Shown: positions 53,542 through 61,999, counted from the stretch's first letter. The stretch is DNA of 64,000 nucleotides from Ruminococcus sp. (GCA_020860605.1 JAJBTZ010000090.1:186001-250000); one strand, 5' to 3'. Translations and numbers: made by a program. Notes: a model not told the origin generated them from the sequence alone.

Positions 53542-54402
53542 TTATAGCGCCGAATAGTCGGTGAAGCTCTGACGGCTGATGAGCTCCGGCAGGCACTTTT
53601 CGAGCATGACGCCTTCACGTGGATTAGTTCCGTAGCCATAGGTGGTCTTGATGGCATACTCAAGGAATGAGGTTGCCCTGCTCATTGCGATCGGAAGGCT
53701 GTCTCCTGAGATGAGGCCTCCTGTCAGTACACTTGCAAAGAGGTCGCCTGTTCCTGGATAGTGCTTCGGGATTATTTCGTATGGAACACGCCAGAAGGAG
53801 CTGTTCTTTCGGTCATAACCGACATTGCAGGCGGTTCCGTCTGCCATCGGAACACTGGTTATTACAACTGTATCAGGGCCCTTTCCAGAAAGTCGGACGA
53901 GCATGCTTCTTATTTCGCTTATAGTTAGGCGCGAGACGGGATATGGGATCCCAAGTAGTATTGATGCCTCAGTCAGATTCGGGGTGATGGCATCGGCAGC
54001 TGTGACAAGCTCAGCCATCCTCCGGCAAAGCTCATCGGTGTAGGTGCGGTATCTCTTGCCCTGATCGCCCATTACGGGATCTACGACCTTGAAGGCATCG
54101 GGATAGGCCTTGAAGAAATCTAGGCAGCAGTCGACCTGTCCTCCTGACGCCAGAAAGCCTGAATAGATGCAGTCGAAGCTGACTCCTGCGGACTGGTAGT
54201 GCTTGAGAGCCTGTGGAATGTAGCTGGTCATGTCTTCCATGACGACTTCTCCGAAGCCGTTTGTATGGGAGCTCATGAGAGCTGTCGGGACGGCACATAC
54301 CTGTATTCCCATGACAGACAAAGTAGGAAGTATAACTGAAAGAGAGCATCTGCCGACGCCTGACAGGTCGTGAATCGCTGCTACTCTGTGTTGTTCATTC
54401 AT
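53542..54402 (-). CDS. pdxK: Pyridoxal/pyridoxamine kinase (PdxK/PdxY type)
   Basis: ATP-dependent phosphorylation of vitamin B6 vitamers; ribokinase fold. Segments AAIHDLSGVGRCSLSVILP, PVMGDQGKRY, and the catalytic GTGDLFASVLTGGL (Asp of the GTGD motif) are diagnostic. 286 aa. Other ribokinase-like kinases such as ThiD share the fold, but the ALMSSHTNGFG and PNLTEAS segments favour the B6 group. Confidence 0.9.
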   Translation of the reverse strand: MNEQHRVAAIHDLSGVGRCSLSVILPTLSVMGIQVCAVPTALMSSHTNGFGEVVMEDMTSYIPQALKHYQSAGVSFDCIYSGFLASGGQVDCCLDFFKAYPDAFKVVDPVMGDQGKRYRTYTDELCRRMAELVTAADAITPNLTEASILLGIPYPVSRLTISEIRSMLVRLSGKGPDTVVITSVPMADGTACNVGYDRKNSSFWRVPYEIIPKHYPGTGDLFASVLTGGLISGDSLPIAMSRATSFLEYAIKTTYGYGTNPREGVMLEKCLPELISRQSFTDYSAL

Positions 54403-54438
54403 TATGATATCCCCTTCTTAAACATTCATTGCCACTTG

Positions 54439-54467
54439 ATTATATCACTTTTCCCTGAGCAAAACAA
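54439..54467 (-). promoter_or_regulatory. Promoter of the pdxK-trmL operon
   Basis: Minus strand TTGTTT, 17 bases, TATAAT; about 35 bases before the ATG. Confidence 0.6.
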
Positions 54468-54535
54468 TCTTTTATGAGTATTTTTTTTGAAAACCGTGCA
54501 AACTACAATTACCAAGTCGAAAAGGAGAGATTATT

Positions 54536-54715
54536 ATGACAATGAACATCCCATCTTTATGCAAGGGAATCGCGGTCGGAGTTGTGACAGGAGCAGCGGT
54601 ATATGCGGTGACAAACGCCACTAAGTCGAACAAGAGAATGGTCAAGTCGAACGCCATGAAGGCGGTTCGCTCGGTAAGCTCAATGCTTGAAGGGCTCGGT
54701 TGCATGTTCTCTTGA
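54536..54715 (+). CDS. 59-residue small membrane-associated protein, absent from the ORF track
   Basis: ATG at 54536 with AAAGGAGAG 8 bases upstream. The protein (MTMNIPSLCKGIAVGVVTGAAVYAVTN...) has one short hydrophobic stretch with a Gly/Ala face (about 10-27), a basic patch KSNKRMVKSNAMKAVR and a hydrophobic end (SMLEGLGCMFS). Small proteins of this layout, with a short hydrophobic N-terminus and a basic middle, recur in Clostridia, and the function is unknown. It stands alone between a divergent pdxK and a convergent DUF624 gene, and ends 3 bases before a strong terminator, which supports a real transcription unit. Confidence 0.75.
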   Translation: MTMNIPSLCKGIAVGVVTGAAVYAVTNATKSNKRMVKSNAMKAVRSVSSMLEGLGCMFS

Positions 54716-54718
54716 AAA

Positions 54719-54746
54719 ACCGCCGTGGTCAGGCTGCCACGGCGGT
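54719..54746. terminator. Bidirectional terminator
   Basis: ACCGCCGTGG / CCACGGCGGT 10-bp perfect stem. The minus side continues TTTTTC, the plus side ACATATTTTAT. It serves both the 59-aa gene and the convergent DUF624 gene. Confidence 0.85.
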
Positions 54747-54753
54747 ACATATT

Positions 54754-55713
54754 TTATCTGATGGTCTTTTTCCTCTTGCCTGAGCCAGAAGATTTTGGAG
54801 TTGAATTGCTGCCCGATTCTCTCTTCGGAAGAAGACCGCCTTCCTTCTTTGGAGGCTCTTCCTCGAGCTCTGGAGCATCAACAAATACTGTTTCGCCGTC
54901 CTCATCGACATAATCAAATTCAGGATTGCGCTCCCCTCTTTCATCATAGTATGGCTGGATGACATACTTTCTGATGACAGGATAGCAATTGAATGCATAG
55001 AGGAACAATAATAATGTCGGAATTATAATAATGAGTATCGCTGTGAATGGGAAGAAGATGACGACGAGTACCAGGACGATTACAGTTACTACAAGATTTA
55101 TAACTGAGCTCTTAATGTCGATAGCTGTCAGAAGGAATGAGTTCTTGAGAATCTTCCAGAGCCCTAAGTCGGTTGTGACTATCAGGAAATAGATGTAGAA
55201 ATGCATCATCAGGAAAAGTACTGAACAGATAAGGCAGACTGCAAACGGGATATAGAAGATATTGCTGCTTTCCGCCATGTTGTAGTACATCGGGAAGGAT
55301 ACCGTAACAGCGGAGATGAAAAGCATATCGATAACGCCCATGATTGCACCCTGCTTGAAGTTGGTTTTGAAGGTGTCCCAGAAATCATGCCACAGGAAAG
55401 TCGGCTTTTCAATCGACATATTTCGCGTCAGCTTTGCAAGACTACAGGTTGCGGGGCCGATGATTATTCCGCTCAGGATTACTATTAAATAGAATGCAAG
55501 ATAATAGAGGTTCGAATCCTCACTGATGAACAGCTGCATCACGATGATTCCAGCAAACATCGGCAGGAAGCAGATTATGTAGATGAAGTTGAGAAGTATC
55601 AGCTTCGAGAAATGCCCGAAGTAAAGCTCAAAAAACCTGAAAAACGGCAGCTTCTGATCGGGATTTTTTGGAACTCCCTTGCCGGGTTCCTCATACTTTG
55701 AAAAAAGGCCCAT
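54754..55713 (-). CDS. DUF624/YesL-family membrane protein
   Basis: 319 residues, five or six hydrophobic helices (LILLNFIYIICFLPMFAGIIVM and others). The start GLFSKYEEPGKGVPKNPDQKLPFFRFFELYFGHFSKL is the typical DUF624 opening, where a soluble tail precedes helix 1. The last ~60 residues are hydrophilic, acidic then basic (ending GSGKRKKTIR). YesL-like proteins occur with polysaccharide-utilisation transporters, but here no sugar transporter is nearby. It is 24 bases after the SpoIIM-like gene. Confidence 0.85.
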   Translation of the reverse strand: MGLFSKYEEPGKGVPKNPDQKLPFFRFFELYFGHFSKLILLNFIYIICFLPMFAGIIVMQLFISEDSNLYYLAFYLIVILSGIIIGPATCSLAKLTRNMSIEKPTFLWHDFWDTFKTNFKQGAIMGVIDMLFISAVTVSFPMYYNMAESSNIFYIPFAVCLICSVLFLMMHFYIYFLIVTTDLGLWKILKNSFLLTAIDIKSSVINLVVTVIVLVLVVIFFPFTAILIIIIPTLLLFLYAFNCYPVIRKYVIQPYYDERGERNPEFDYVDEDGETVFVDAPELEEEPPKKEGGLLPKRESGSNSTPKSSGSGKRKKTIR

Positions 55714-55737
55714 GATTAAACATCCTTTCGAGAATCG

Positions 55738-56298
55738 CTAAAACAGTCCGTGCATGTTCATTGCGTTCAGAGACAAACAGCCAAGAGCGCTTATCACAGC
55801 ACAAGAGAGAAGATATATGAAAAATCTGAAAATGTACTCTCTGAATTCATTTGCCATTCCGAGGCGATTTTCAGTTGTTATCGATATTGAAAAGTATCCC
55901 ATTGACATTGAGATGGCATTTCTCGCCTGAAATATAAGAATCCCAGACGAAATAACCGAAAAAGGCAAGAAAACGAGAAGCTTTGCCATCGCCTCTTCAT
56001 CCGAATAGATGCATCTTGCCAAGAGTCCGAGCCCTAATCCCTTGAAAGCTACAAGCAGAACCTCGAGAGGCTGAAACACAGCAGAGAAGCCTAAGAGAAA
56101 AACCATTATCACCAAAGCTGCTGAGCTTATGAAGAAAGAAAGAAACGACTCGAAAGCACTTTCGCGATACTCAAGAAAGCTTGTCTCCATCACTGCTGAA
56201 ATATTAGCTTCGGACAGCCTCATGCCTACTAAAGCGCCAACGGCTATCCCTGCTATCAAAGAGATTATAAGTACAGTTTCCCTTGTGTCCTTTTTCAT
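55738..56298 (-). CDS. SpoIIM-like membrane protein
   Basis: 186 residues with five predicted membrane helices (TVLIISLIAGIAVGALVG, FFISSAALVIMVFLLGFSAVFQPLEVLLVAFKGLGLG, LVFLPFSVISSGILIF, FFIYLLSCAVISALGCL). The conserved FKGLGLGLLARC and EFREYIFRFF segments match the stage II sporulation protein M group, which in Bacillus forms the DMP engulfment complex with SpoIID and SpoIIP. A SpoIID homolog is 53 kb away in this window. Assignment to SpoIIM sensu stricto is not certain. Confidence 0.72.
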   Translation of the reverse strand: MKKDTRETVLIISLIAGIAVGALVGMRLSEANISAVMETSFLEYRESAFESFLSFFISSAALVIMVFLLGFSAVFQPLEVLLVAFKGLGLGLLARCIYSDEEAMAKLLVFLPFSVISSGILIFQARNAISMSMGYFSISITTENRLGMANEFREYIFRFFIYLLSCAVISALGCLSLNAMNMHGLF

Positions 56299-56318
56299 TC
56301 ACGTCGCCTCCTTGTCCA

Positions 56319-56346
56319 TACTATGAAGACATGAAGGCGAATATGC
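56319..56346 (-). promoter_or_regulatory. Second candidate sigma-G-like promoter, before the SpoIIM-like gene
   Basis: Minus strand GCATA, 16 bases, CATAGTA, sharing CATAGTATGGAC with the site before the DacF-like gene. The expected start would fall right on the SD, which weakens it. Confidence 0.3.
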
Positions 56347-56348
56347 AT

Positions 56349-57299
56349 TTATGCTGGCTGAGCTTCTGCAGAAGAAGCGACCTCCTCCTGACGCTCCTCC
56401 TCTTCGAGGGCATAGGCGGTTTCAATCTTCTTTAGGAGCTTCAGGATATCCTCGCTCTGACGAGGAGTTTTCTTGAACTTGCTGAGAGCGACGACAGTCT
56501 TTCTTGCATTCTCGTTCTTATGCTTGCGAAGGAAGATGAGTCCTAAGTACATTCCAGACCAGACCCTGATTTCGTTATTCTTGGACTTTAAAAGTGGCTT
56601 GAAGCCCTCTTCTGCACCGTCATAATCCTTCTGAGCATAGAGAAGAAGTGCTGAGACGAATTCCATCTCCGATTTATCCTTGACCTTTTCGGCAAATGGA
56701 ACACCAAGGTCGATTGCGAAGCTTGCATTTTCGAGATTGCCTGTTAAGATGAAGATATATGCATATAAAGAATAGTAGTGTGCTGCATCCCTGACCTTGA
56801 ACTTATCGATATCGACGTTTCTTAAAAGCTCTAAAGCTGAATCGTATCTTCTTCCGTCACTGTATTCTTTCGCAAGGCAAAGGTCGTTTACTGCTTCAAG
56901 GTAGCTCCCCTTCAGGTGTCTTTTCTTCTTTTCCAAAAGAGCGAAATACTCGGCTGAGTAGCCAGTTTTTCTTAAAACCTTCCTTGCTTTTGAACGCTGG
57001 GAAGCGAGAACACACCTTACTATCATGTATATAATGAAGATGATCAGTGCGATTGCAACCATCACACACAAAAGGCTGACGCTAAAGCTGAAGTTATCCT
57101 TTACAAATTGTGGAATCTCATTTCCAGCTATTGTTCCTTCAATCATAAGTCCGAAGTTTAGGAACGGGAAGAGACTATATAAGACCGTTTCATCCAGAAG
57201 CCCCAGGAACGGAGACACTATCAGGAGTGCCCACAGGAATAGCGTCAGGCAAATCATCCACATTTTGAATTTCTTTATTTCAGTACGGGTTCTTAGCAT
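56349..57299 (-). CDS. Membrane-anchored TPR-like protein
   Basis: 316 residues. Two N-terminal membrane helices (about 13-33 MWMICLTLFLWALLIVSPFLG and about 70-95 SVSLLCVMVAIALIIFIIYM), then a cytoplasmic helical-repeat domain (SAEYFALLEKKKRHLKGSYLEAVNDLCLAKEYSDG through YDGAEEGFKPLLKSKNNE) of TPR type, and a short acidic tail ending QEEVASSAEAQPA. It would bring partner proteins to the membrane; the partner is unknown. GAGGTG lies 7 bases before the ATG. It is followed by the SpoIIM-like gene. Confidence 0.78.
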   Translation of the reverse strand: MLRTRTEIKKFKMWMICLTLFLWALLIVSPFLGLLDETVLYSLFPFLNFGLMIEGTIAGNEIPQFVKDNFSFSVSLLCVMVAIALIIFIIYMIVRCVLASQRSKARKVLRKTGYSAEYFALLEKKKRHLKGSYLEAVNDLCLAKEYSDGRRYDSALELLRNVDIDKFKVRDAAHYYSLYAYIFILTGNLENASFAIDLGVPFAEKVKDKSEMEFVSALLLYAQKDYDGAEEGFKPLLKSKNNEIRVWSGMYLGLIFLRKHKNENARKTVVALSKFKKTPRQSEDILKLLKKIETAYALEEEERQEEVASSAEAQPA

Positions 57300-57337
57300 A
57301 TTTACACCTCATATTCAGTCGAGAGCTTACAGCTATT

Positions 57338-57366
57338 AGTGTACCATATTTTTTCGATAATTACAA
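57338..57366 (-). promoter_or_regulatory. Promoter of the TPR-like gene
   Basis: Minus strand TTGTAA, 17 bases, TACACT; 39 bases before the ATG. Confidence 0.5.
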
Positions 57367-57472
57367 CCACTTTTTTTGCGCGATTTGGAGTTTTGCAAAA
57401 TTTCATATTACGATAAGGTATTTCAATGAAAACACAAGGCGTTAAATTTCTTCACATTTTCACATTAAATGC

Positions 57473-57501
57473 TTGACAAATTTACGATGCCATGCTATAA
57501 T
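57473..57501 (+). promoter_or_regulatory. Consensus sigma-A promoter of the MarR-ABC exporter operon
   Basis: TTGACA, 17 bases, TATAAT; transcription start near 57508. Confidence 0.87.
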
Positions 57502-57514
57502 TCTATCGTTAAAT

Positions 57515-57530
57515 AGTTTTTATCAAAACT
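57515..57530 (+). promoter_or_regulatory. Candidate MarR operator
   Basis: Perfect inverted repeat AGTTTT-TATC-AAAACT a few bases after the expected transcription start, ending 23 bases before the MarR start codon. Position and form fit autoregulation. No footprint evidence. Confidence 0.45.
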
Positions 57531-57553
57531 TCATAGAAAGGATAGTGTTATCT

Positions 57554-58009
57554 ATGGCAAACACAAGAAAAGAACAGTACGAAAAGTGCATCAACCAGTT
57601 CGCAAGGTTTGACCGTCTTCGTCGTCAGCTCATCGAGAAGTATGTTGACACCCTCGGCTTGAGAGGCAGCCAGCATTCTATGCTTATCGAAGCAAGCCGT
57701 GACTCAAGACTCTGCCAGAAGGATCTGGCTGAAAAGATGGAGATTTCTCCTGCTGCTGTAACCGTTACTCTTAAGAAGCTCGAAACCCAGGGCTACATCG
57801 AAAGAACCCCTTCTTCCGACGATTCAAGAGTCAACAACATCGCTATCACCTCCAAGGGCAAGAACATTGTCAAAAAGACCAACGACTTCTATGGCGTGAT
57901 CGACGAGACTGCTTTTGAGGGCTTCTCTGATGAAGAGATTGCAGCATTCAGTGGCTACATGAAGAGACTCATTGAGAATCTCAAGGCTTATGCTAACGCT
58001 GAAAACTAA
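57554..58009 (+). CDS. MarR-family transcriptional regulator
   Basis: 151 residues from the ATG at 57554 (AAAGGAT upstream; the track start at 57473 overlaps the -35). Winged-helix core: SQHSMLIEASRDSRLCQKDLAEKMEISPAAVTVTLKKLETQGYIERTPSSDDSRVNNIAITSKG, the last part being the DxR wing loop. These bind palindromes as dimers and release on ligand binding. It is the first gene of an operon with two ABC exporter genes (13 bases to the next), as is common for drug-responsive exporters. Confidence 0.94.
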   Translation: MANTRKEQYEKCINQFARFDRLRRQLIEKYVDTLGLRGSQHSMLIEASRDSRLCQKDLAEKMEISPAAVTVTLKKLETQGYIERTPSSDDSRVNNIAITSKGKNIVKKTNDFYGVIDETAFEGFSDEEIAAFSGYMKRLIENLKAYANAEN

Positions 58010-58022
58010 TGGGAGGTAAAGG

Positions 58023-59762
58023 GTGAAACGCTGGTATAAATATGCAAAGCCATATTTGCCCCTCTTCATCATCACTCCTATATGTATGCTCGTTGAGGTT
58101 TTTGGCGAGGTCATTATTCCAAGGCTGATGGCGATTATCATCAACCAGCAGAATGCCGGGACGCTGACTCTCTCAACCTGCTTACTCGTTATGTTCGGAA
58201 TAGTTTTGTGTGCTGTCATCATGATGGCAGGCGGTGCCGGTGGCTCCTACTTCGGAGCCAAGGCATCGGTCAATTTCGCCTGCGACCTGAGGCAGGATGT
58301 ATTTGAGAAGGTGCAGACCTTCTCTTTTGCAAATATCGACCGATTCTCCACAAGCTCGCTCGTCACAAGACTCACAAACGACATCACTCAGATGCAGAAC
58401 TTTGTCAATCAGCTTCTGAGAATGGCATTCCGAGCACCAGGAATGATGATTATGGCACTTATTATGGCTATAACCATTAGTCCATCCCTCTCAGCGGTTT
58501 TCGCTGTGGCAATTCCCGTACTACTTTGTAGTGTCGGCCTGATTATCTTCAAAGGCTTCTCAAAATTCCAGACTGTTCAGAAAAAACTTGATGGTCTGAA
58601 TGCGACTGTACGTGAGAATGTAACCAACGTAAGAGTAGTAAAGAGCTTTGTAAGAGAAGACAAGGAAATCGACAAATTTGGCAAGGCAAACGGCGATTAT
58701 AAGTCGGCATCACTGAGTGCAATGAAGATCATGATTTTCATAACCCCTGTCATGACACTTATAATGAACGTAACAACGATTTGTATCATCTACTTTGGCG
58801 GACAGATAGTACTTGATAACGGCATGGAAGTCGGAGACCTGACTGCATTCATTACATATGCAGCTCAGATTCTTTCATCACTCATGATGGTTTCTATGCT
58901 TCTTATGACCTCGTCAAGAGCTTTGGTCAGCGCCAGAAGAATTTCTGAGGTTCTCGATGAAGAGCCTGACATTTCTGATGAAAATGCCGCTTTCCCGGAG
59001 CTTACAGTCAAGAACGGCGAGGTTGAATTCAAAAACGTCACCTTCCGTTACTACAAGAACTCCGAGGACAGCGTTCTGACAAATATCAACCTTAAGATTC
59101 CGGCACATTCAACCGTCGGCATAGTCGGGTCCACTGGTTGTGGAAAGACAACTCTCGTTTCCATGATTGCAAGGCTTTATGAAGCTGATGAGGGCGAGAT
59201 TCTTGTTGACGGTGTAAATGTCAAGGATTATTCACTCTATAACCTCCGTGAAGGAATAGGAATGGTGCTCCAGAACAACACCTTGTTCTCTGGAACCATT
59301 GAGGAGAACCTTCGCTGGGGCAACGAGAATGCAACTGAGGAAGAGATCAGAGCTGCTGCGAGCAGTGCCCAGGCAGACAAGTTTGTCTCCTCCTTCAAGG
59401 ATGGCTACAACACCACTATCGATCAGGGCGGTACCAACGTATCTGGCGGTCAGAAGCAGAGACTCTGCATAGCACGTGCTCTTCTCAAGAACCCAAAGGT
59501 ACTGATACTCGACGACTCGACCAGTGCTGTTGATACTGCAACTGAAGCTCAGATAAGAATGGCATTCCGCAATGAGCTCGCTGACTCAACAAAGATTATC
59601 ATCGCTCAGAGAATCAGTTCCGTAAAGGATGCTGACATGATAATCGTCATGAACGAGGGCAAGATCTCAGGAATTGGCACTCATGAAGAGCTTCTCGAAA
59701 ATAACGAGGCATATCAGGAGATCTACTACTCCCAGAATGACTCGGAAAAGAAGGCGGTGTGA
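58023..59762 (+). CDS. ABC multidrug exporter subunit with degenerate catalytic Glu (heterodimer half 1)
   Basis: 579 residues: six helices (about 15-310) and NBD. Walker A GSTGCGKTTLVSM, signature NVSGGQKQRLC, Walker B VLILDDSTSAVD. In Walker B the catalytic Glu is Asp, as in the degenerate-site subunit of BmrCD, LmrCD and TM287/288-type exporters. The start is GTG with GGGAGGTAAAGG upstream. The stop overlaps the second subunit's start region, so they are translationally coupled. Confidence 0.93.
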   Translation: MKRWYKYAKPYLPLFIITPICMLVEVFGEVIIPRLMAIIINQQNAGTLTLSTCLLVMFGIVLCAVIMMAGGAGGSYFGAKASVNFACDLRQDVFEKVQTFSFANIDRFSTSSLVTRLTNDITQMQNFVNQLLRMAFRAPGMMIMALIMAITISPSLSAVFAVAIPVLLCSVGLIIFKGFSKFQTVQKKLDGLNATVRENVTNVRVVKSFVREDKEIDKFGKANGDYKSASLSAMKIMIFITPVMTLIMNVTTICIIYFGGQIVLDNGMEVGDLTAFITYAAQILSSLMMVSMLLMTSSRALVSARRISEVLDEEPDISDENAAFPELTVKNGEVEFKNVTFRYYKNSEDSVLTNINLKIPAHSTVGIVGSTGCGKTTLVSMIARLYEADEGEILVDGVNVKDYSLYNLREGIGMVLQNNTLFSGTIEENLRWGNENATEEEIRAAASSAQADKFVSSFKDGYNTTIDQGGTNVSGGQKQRLCIARALLKNPKVLILDDSTSAVDTATEAQIRMAFRNELADSTKIIIAQRISSVKDADMIIVMNEGKISGIGTHEELLENNEAYQEIYYSQNDSEKKAV

Positions 59763-59764
59763 GT

Positions 59765-61702
59765 ATGGCAAGAGACTTAACAGCGCTTCAGAAGCAGTAT
59801 AACAAAAGAGCTGCCGATCAGAAAGGCGGACCAGGCGGTCCTGGAGGTCCTGGACGCGGTCCAAGAGGTGGACGAGGCGATAACTCGAGGCCTAAGGACA
59901 CTGGAAAGGTAATCAGAAGGCTCGTCGGATACCTCACACAGTATAAATTCAGACTGGTTATGGTCCTTCTGTGTATGCTCATAACAACCATCACTTCCCT
60001 GTTCTGCTCATATCTGTTGGCTCCTATTATAAATAAGCTGACAGTTGCCGTTACTGGCGTTGAGCAGGAAATGAGTACGATGGAAAGACTTGCGGATAAC
60101 CTGCTGAAAAATATCACAGGTGATTGCGAGGTTATGGAGTACATAGTAAGAGTTGCTCTGGTTCTTCTTTGCATATACCTTGTAGGTATAGTCACGAACT
60201 ATTTGCAGTCACGTATCATGGTAACCGTTTCGCACAATGCGATCGAGAAGATCAGAAACGACCTCTTCGAGAAGCTCCAGAAGCTTCCTGTAAGGTATTT
60301 CGACTCTCATCCGACCGGCGAAATCATGTCGAGATTCACAAACGATATCGATAACATCGATACGATGATCAATAACACCCTGACTTCACTCATTTCGAGT
60401 GCTGTCACACTGGTTGGCACGTTTATCTTTATGATAACCACCAACTGGATTCTGACACTTGTGGTTATTGTGTTTATCCCGATATTTGCGTTTGGCGGTT
60501 CAGCTATTGCGAAGCGTTCTTCCAAATACTACAACGGCCAGCAGGCAGCTTTGGGTGCCGTGAACGGCTACGTTGAAGAAACCATCACCGGCCAGAAGGT
60601 CGTAAAGGTCTTCAACCATGAGGAAACAGCAGTTGAGGAGTTCAGCCAGCTCAACGACGATATGAGAGACAAACAATTCAGAGCTCAGTTCTGGGGTTCT
60701 GTAATGGGACCTATCATGGGCAACACCTCTCAAATCGCTTATGGCTTCACTATCGGTATCGGCGGAATTCTGATGCTGACTGGAAACCTTTCAACAGGTG
60801 CTCTGACAGTATTCTCGAACTACTCTAAGGAGTTCTCTCGTCCTATCAACCAGATGTCTCAGCAAATGTCAACCATCTTTGCAGCGCTTGCAGGAGCAGA
60901 GAGAGTCTTTGAGGTTATGGATTCCGAGCCTGAAGTTGCAGACGTTGAAAACGCTCTTACGACTCCTATAAAGGGTGAAATCGTTCTTAAGGATGTAACC
61001 TTCGGCTATGTTCCTGACAAGATTGTTCTTAAGCATATCAGCCTCTGGGCTCACCAGGGACAGAAGATCGCATTCGTCGGTTCAACAGGTGCCGGAAAGA
61101 CGACTGTCACGAATCTTCTGAACCGTTTCTATGACATCAACGAAGGTGAAATCCTGATTGATGGCCACGAGGTCAAGGAGTACAACCGTGAATACCTGAG
61201 ACAGAACATCGCTATGGTATTGCAGGACACTCACCTGTTCACTGGAACGGTTATGGAAAATATCCGCTATGGCAGACTTGACGCGACTGACGATGAAGTT
61301 ATCGCAGCTGCGAAGACTGCAAGCGCTCATTCCTTTATAATGAGGCTTGAAGACGGCTACAACACCGTTCTTGAAAGCGATGGAGCTAACCTCTCGCAAG
61401 GCCAGAGACAGCTTCTGAACATTGCAAGAGCAGCTCTCTCGAAGGCTCCGATACTCGTTCTGGACGAGGCTACGTCCTCAGTTGATACGAGAACCGAGCG
61501 CCACATTGAGCACGGTCTTGACAGGCTCATGAAGGGCAGAACGACATTTGTCATCGCCCACAGACTTTCGACCGTCCGAAATGCGGAAGCCATCATGGTT
61601 CTTGAAAACGGCGAGATTATTGAGCGTGGCAATCACGATGATTTACTCAAGCTCAAGGGCAGGTATTACGAACTGTATACTGGCAAGAAGGAGCTTGACT
61701 GA
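59765..61702 (+). CDS. ABC multidrug exporter subunit with canonical catalytic Glu (heterodimer half 2)
   Basis: 645 residues: a Gly/Pro/Arg-rich cytoplasmic N-terminus (GGPGGPGGPGRGPRGGRG, about 20-40), six helices, and an NBD with Walker A GSTGAGKTTVTNL, signature NLSQGQRQLLNIARA and Walker B ILVLDEATSSVD. The Glu is intact. The SGGQ-to-SQGQ change in the signature is common in this half of heterodimers. ATG at 59765 is preferred to the overlapping GTG of the track. A terminator follows 13 bases after the stop. Confidence 0.93.
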   Translation: MARDLTALQKQYNKRAADQKGGPGGPGGPGRGPRGGRGDNSRPKDTGKVIRRLVGYLTQYKFRLVMVLLCMLITTITSLFCSYLLAPIINKLTVAVTGVEQEMSTMERLADNLLKNITGDCEVMEYIVRVALVLLCIYLVGIVTNYLQSRIMVTVSHNAIEKIRNDLFEKLQKLPVRYFDSHPTGEIMSRFTNDIDNIDTMINNTLTSLISSAVTLVGTFIFMITTNWILTLVVIVFIPIFAFGGSAIAKRSSKYYNGQQAALGAVNGYVEETITGQKVVKVFNHEETAVEEFSQLNDDMRDKQFRAQFWGSVMGPIMGNTSQIAYGFTIGIGGILMLTGNLSTGALTVFSNYSKEFSRPINQMSQQMSTIFAALAGAERVFEVMDSEPEVADVENALTTPIKGEIVLKDVTFGYVPDKIVLKHISLWAHQGQKIAFVGSTGAGKTTVTNLLNRFYDINEGEILIDGHEVKEYNREYLRQNIAMVLQDTHLFTGTVMENIRYGRLDATDDEVIAAAKTASAHSFIMRLEDGYNTVLESDGANLSQGQRQLLNIARAALSKAPILVLDEATSSVDTRTERHIEHGLDRLMKGRTTFVIAHRLSTVRNAEAIMVLENGEIIERGNHDDLLKLKGRYYELYTGKKELD

Positions 61703-61714
61703 TTCAAGTATAAA

Positions 61715-61746
61715 AAAATCCGAGGCAGAGATGCCTCGGATTTTTT
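61715..61746 (+). terminator. Terminator of the MarR-ABC operon
   Basis: AAAATCCGAGGCA / TGCCTCGGATTTT perfect 13-bp stem with a GAGA loop and TTTTTT on the plus side. Confidence 0.92.
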
Positions 61747-61756
61747 ATAGTTATAG

Positions 61757-61781
61757 CACGCTATATCACGCTATATATAGC
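61757..61781. repeat. Tandem 10-bp duplication and 12-bp palindrome
   Basis: CACGCTATAT occurs twice in direct tandem (61757-61776), and GCTATATATAGC (61770-61781) is a perfect palindrome overlapping the second copy. It lies between two terminators; no function assigned. Confidence 0.6.
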
Positions 61782-61783
61782 AT

Positions 61784-61808
61784 GAAAAAAGCACCCGAAT
61801 TGGGTGCT
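61784..61808 (-). terminator. Terminator of tRNA-Ser
   Basis: AGCACCC / GGGTGCT 7-bp stem, 5-base loop, TTTTTT on the minus strand, 7 bases after the CCA end. Confidence 0.85.
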
Positions 61809-61815
61809 GATTTCT

Positions 61816-61905
61816 TGGCGGAGAAAGAGGGATTTGAACCCTCGCGCCGGTAACCCGACCTACTCCCTTAGCAGGGGAGCCCCTTCACCACTTGGGTATT
61901 TCTCC
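61816..61905 (-). tRNA. tRNA-Ser (anticodon GCT), CCA encoded
   Basis: Class II tRNA of 90 bases with CCA. Acceptor GGAGAAA / TTTCTCC; anticodon stem CTCCC/GGGAG with loop CTGCTAA, anticodon GCT reading AGC and AGT; long variable arm (about GTCGGGTTACCGGC); T stem GAGGG/CCCTC around TTCAAAT. Discriminator G, CCA encoded. Confidence 0.97.
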
Positions 61906-61948
61906 AGGTGACTGTGGTTTCCTGTCTATTTCGGCAGGCGACTATATT

Positions 61949-61977
61949 ATTATAGCGACAGTCGGGGCAAAAGTCAA
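61949..61977 (-). promoter_or_regulatory. Promoter of tRNA-Ser
   Basis: Minus strand TTGACT, 17 bases, TATAAT, about 44 bases before the mature 5' end. Confidence 0.82.
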
Positions 61978-61999
61978 GTCTTTTTTAACATTTATTTTT

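Noticed and set aside
59819-59890. Gly/Pro/Arg-rich run as a collagen-like or repeat element
   Set aside because: Short low-complexity N-terminus of an ABC subunit; not a DNA repeat beyond codon bias.
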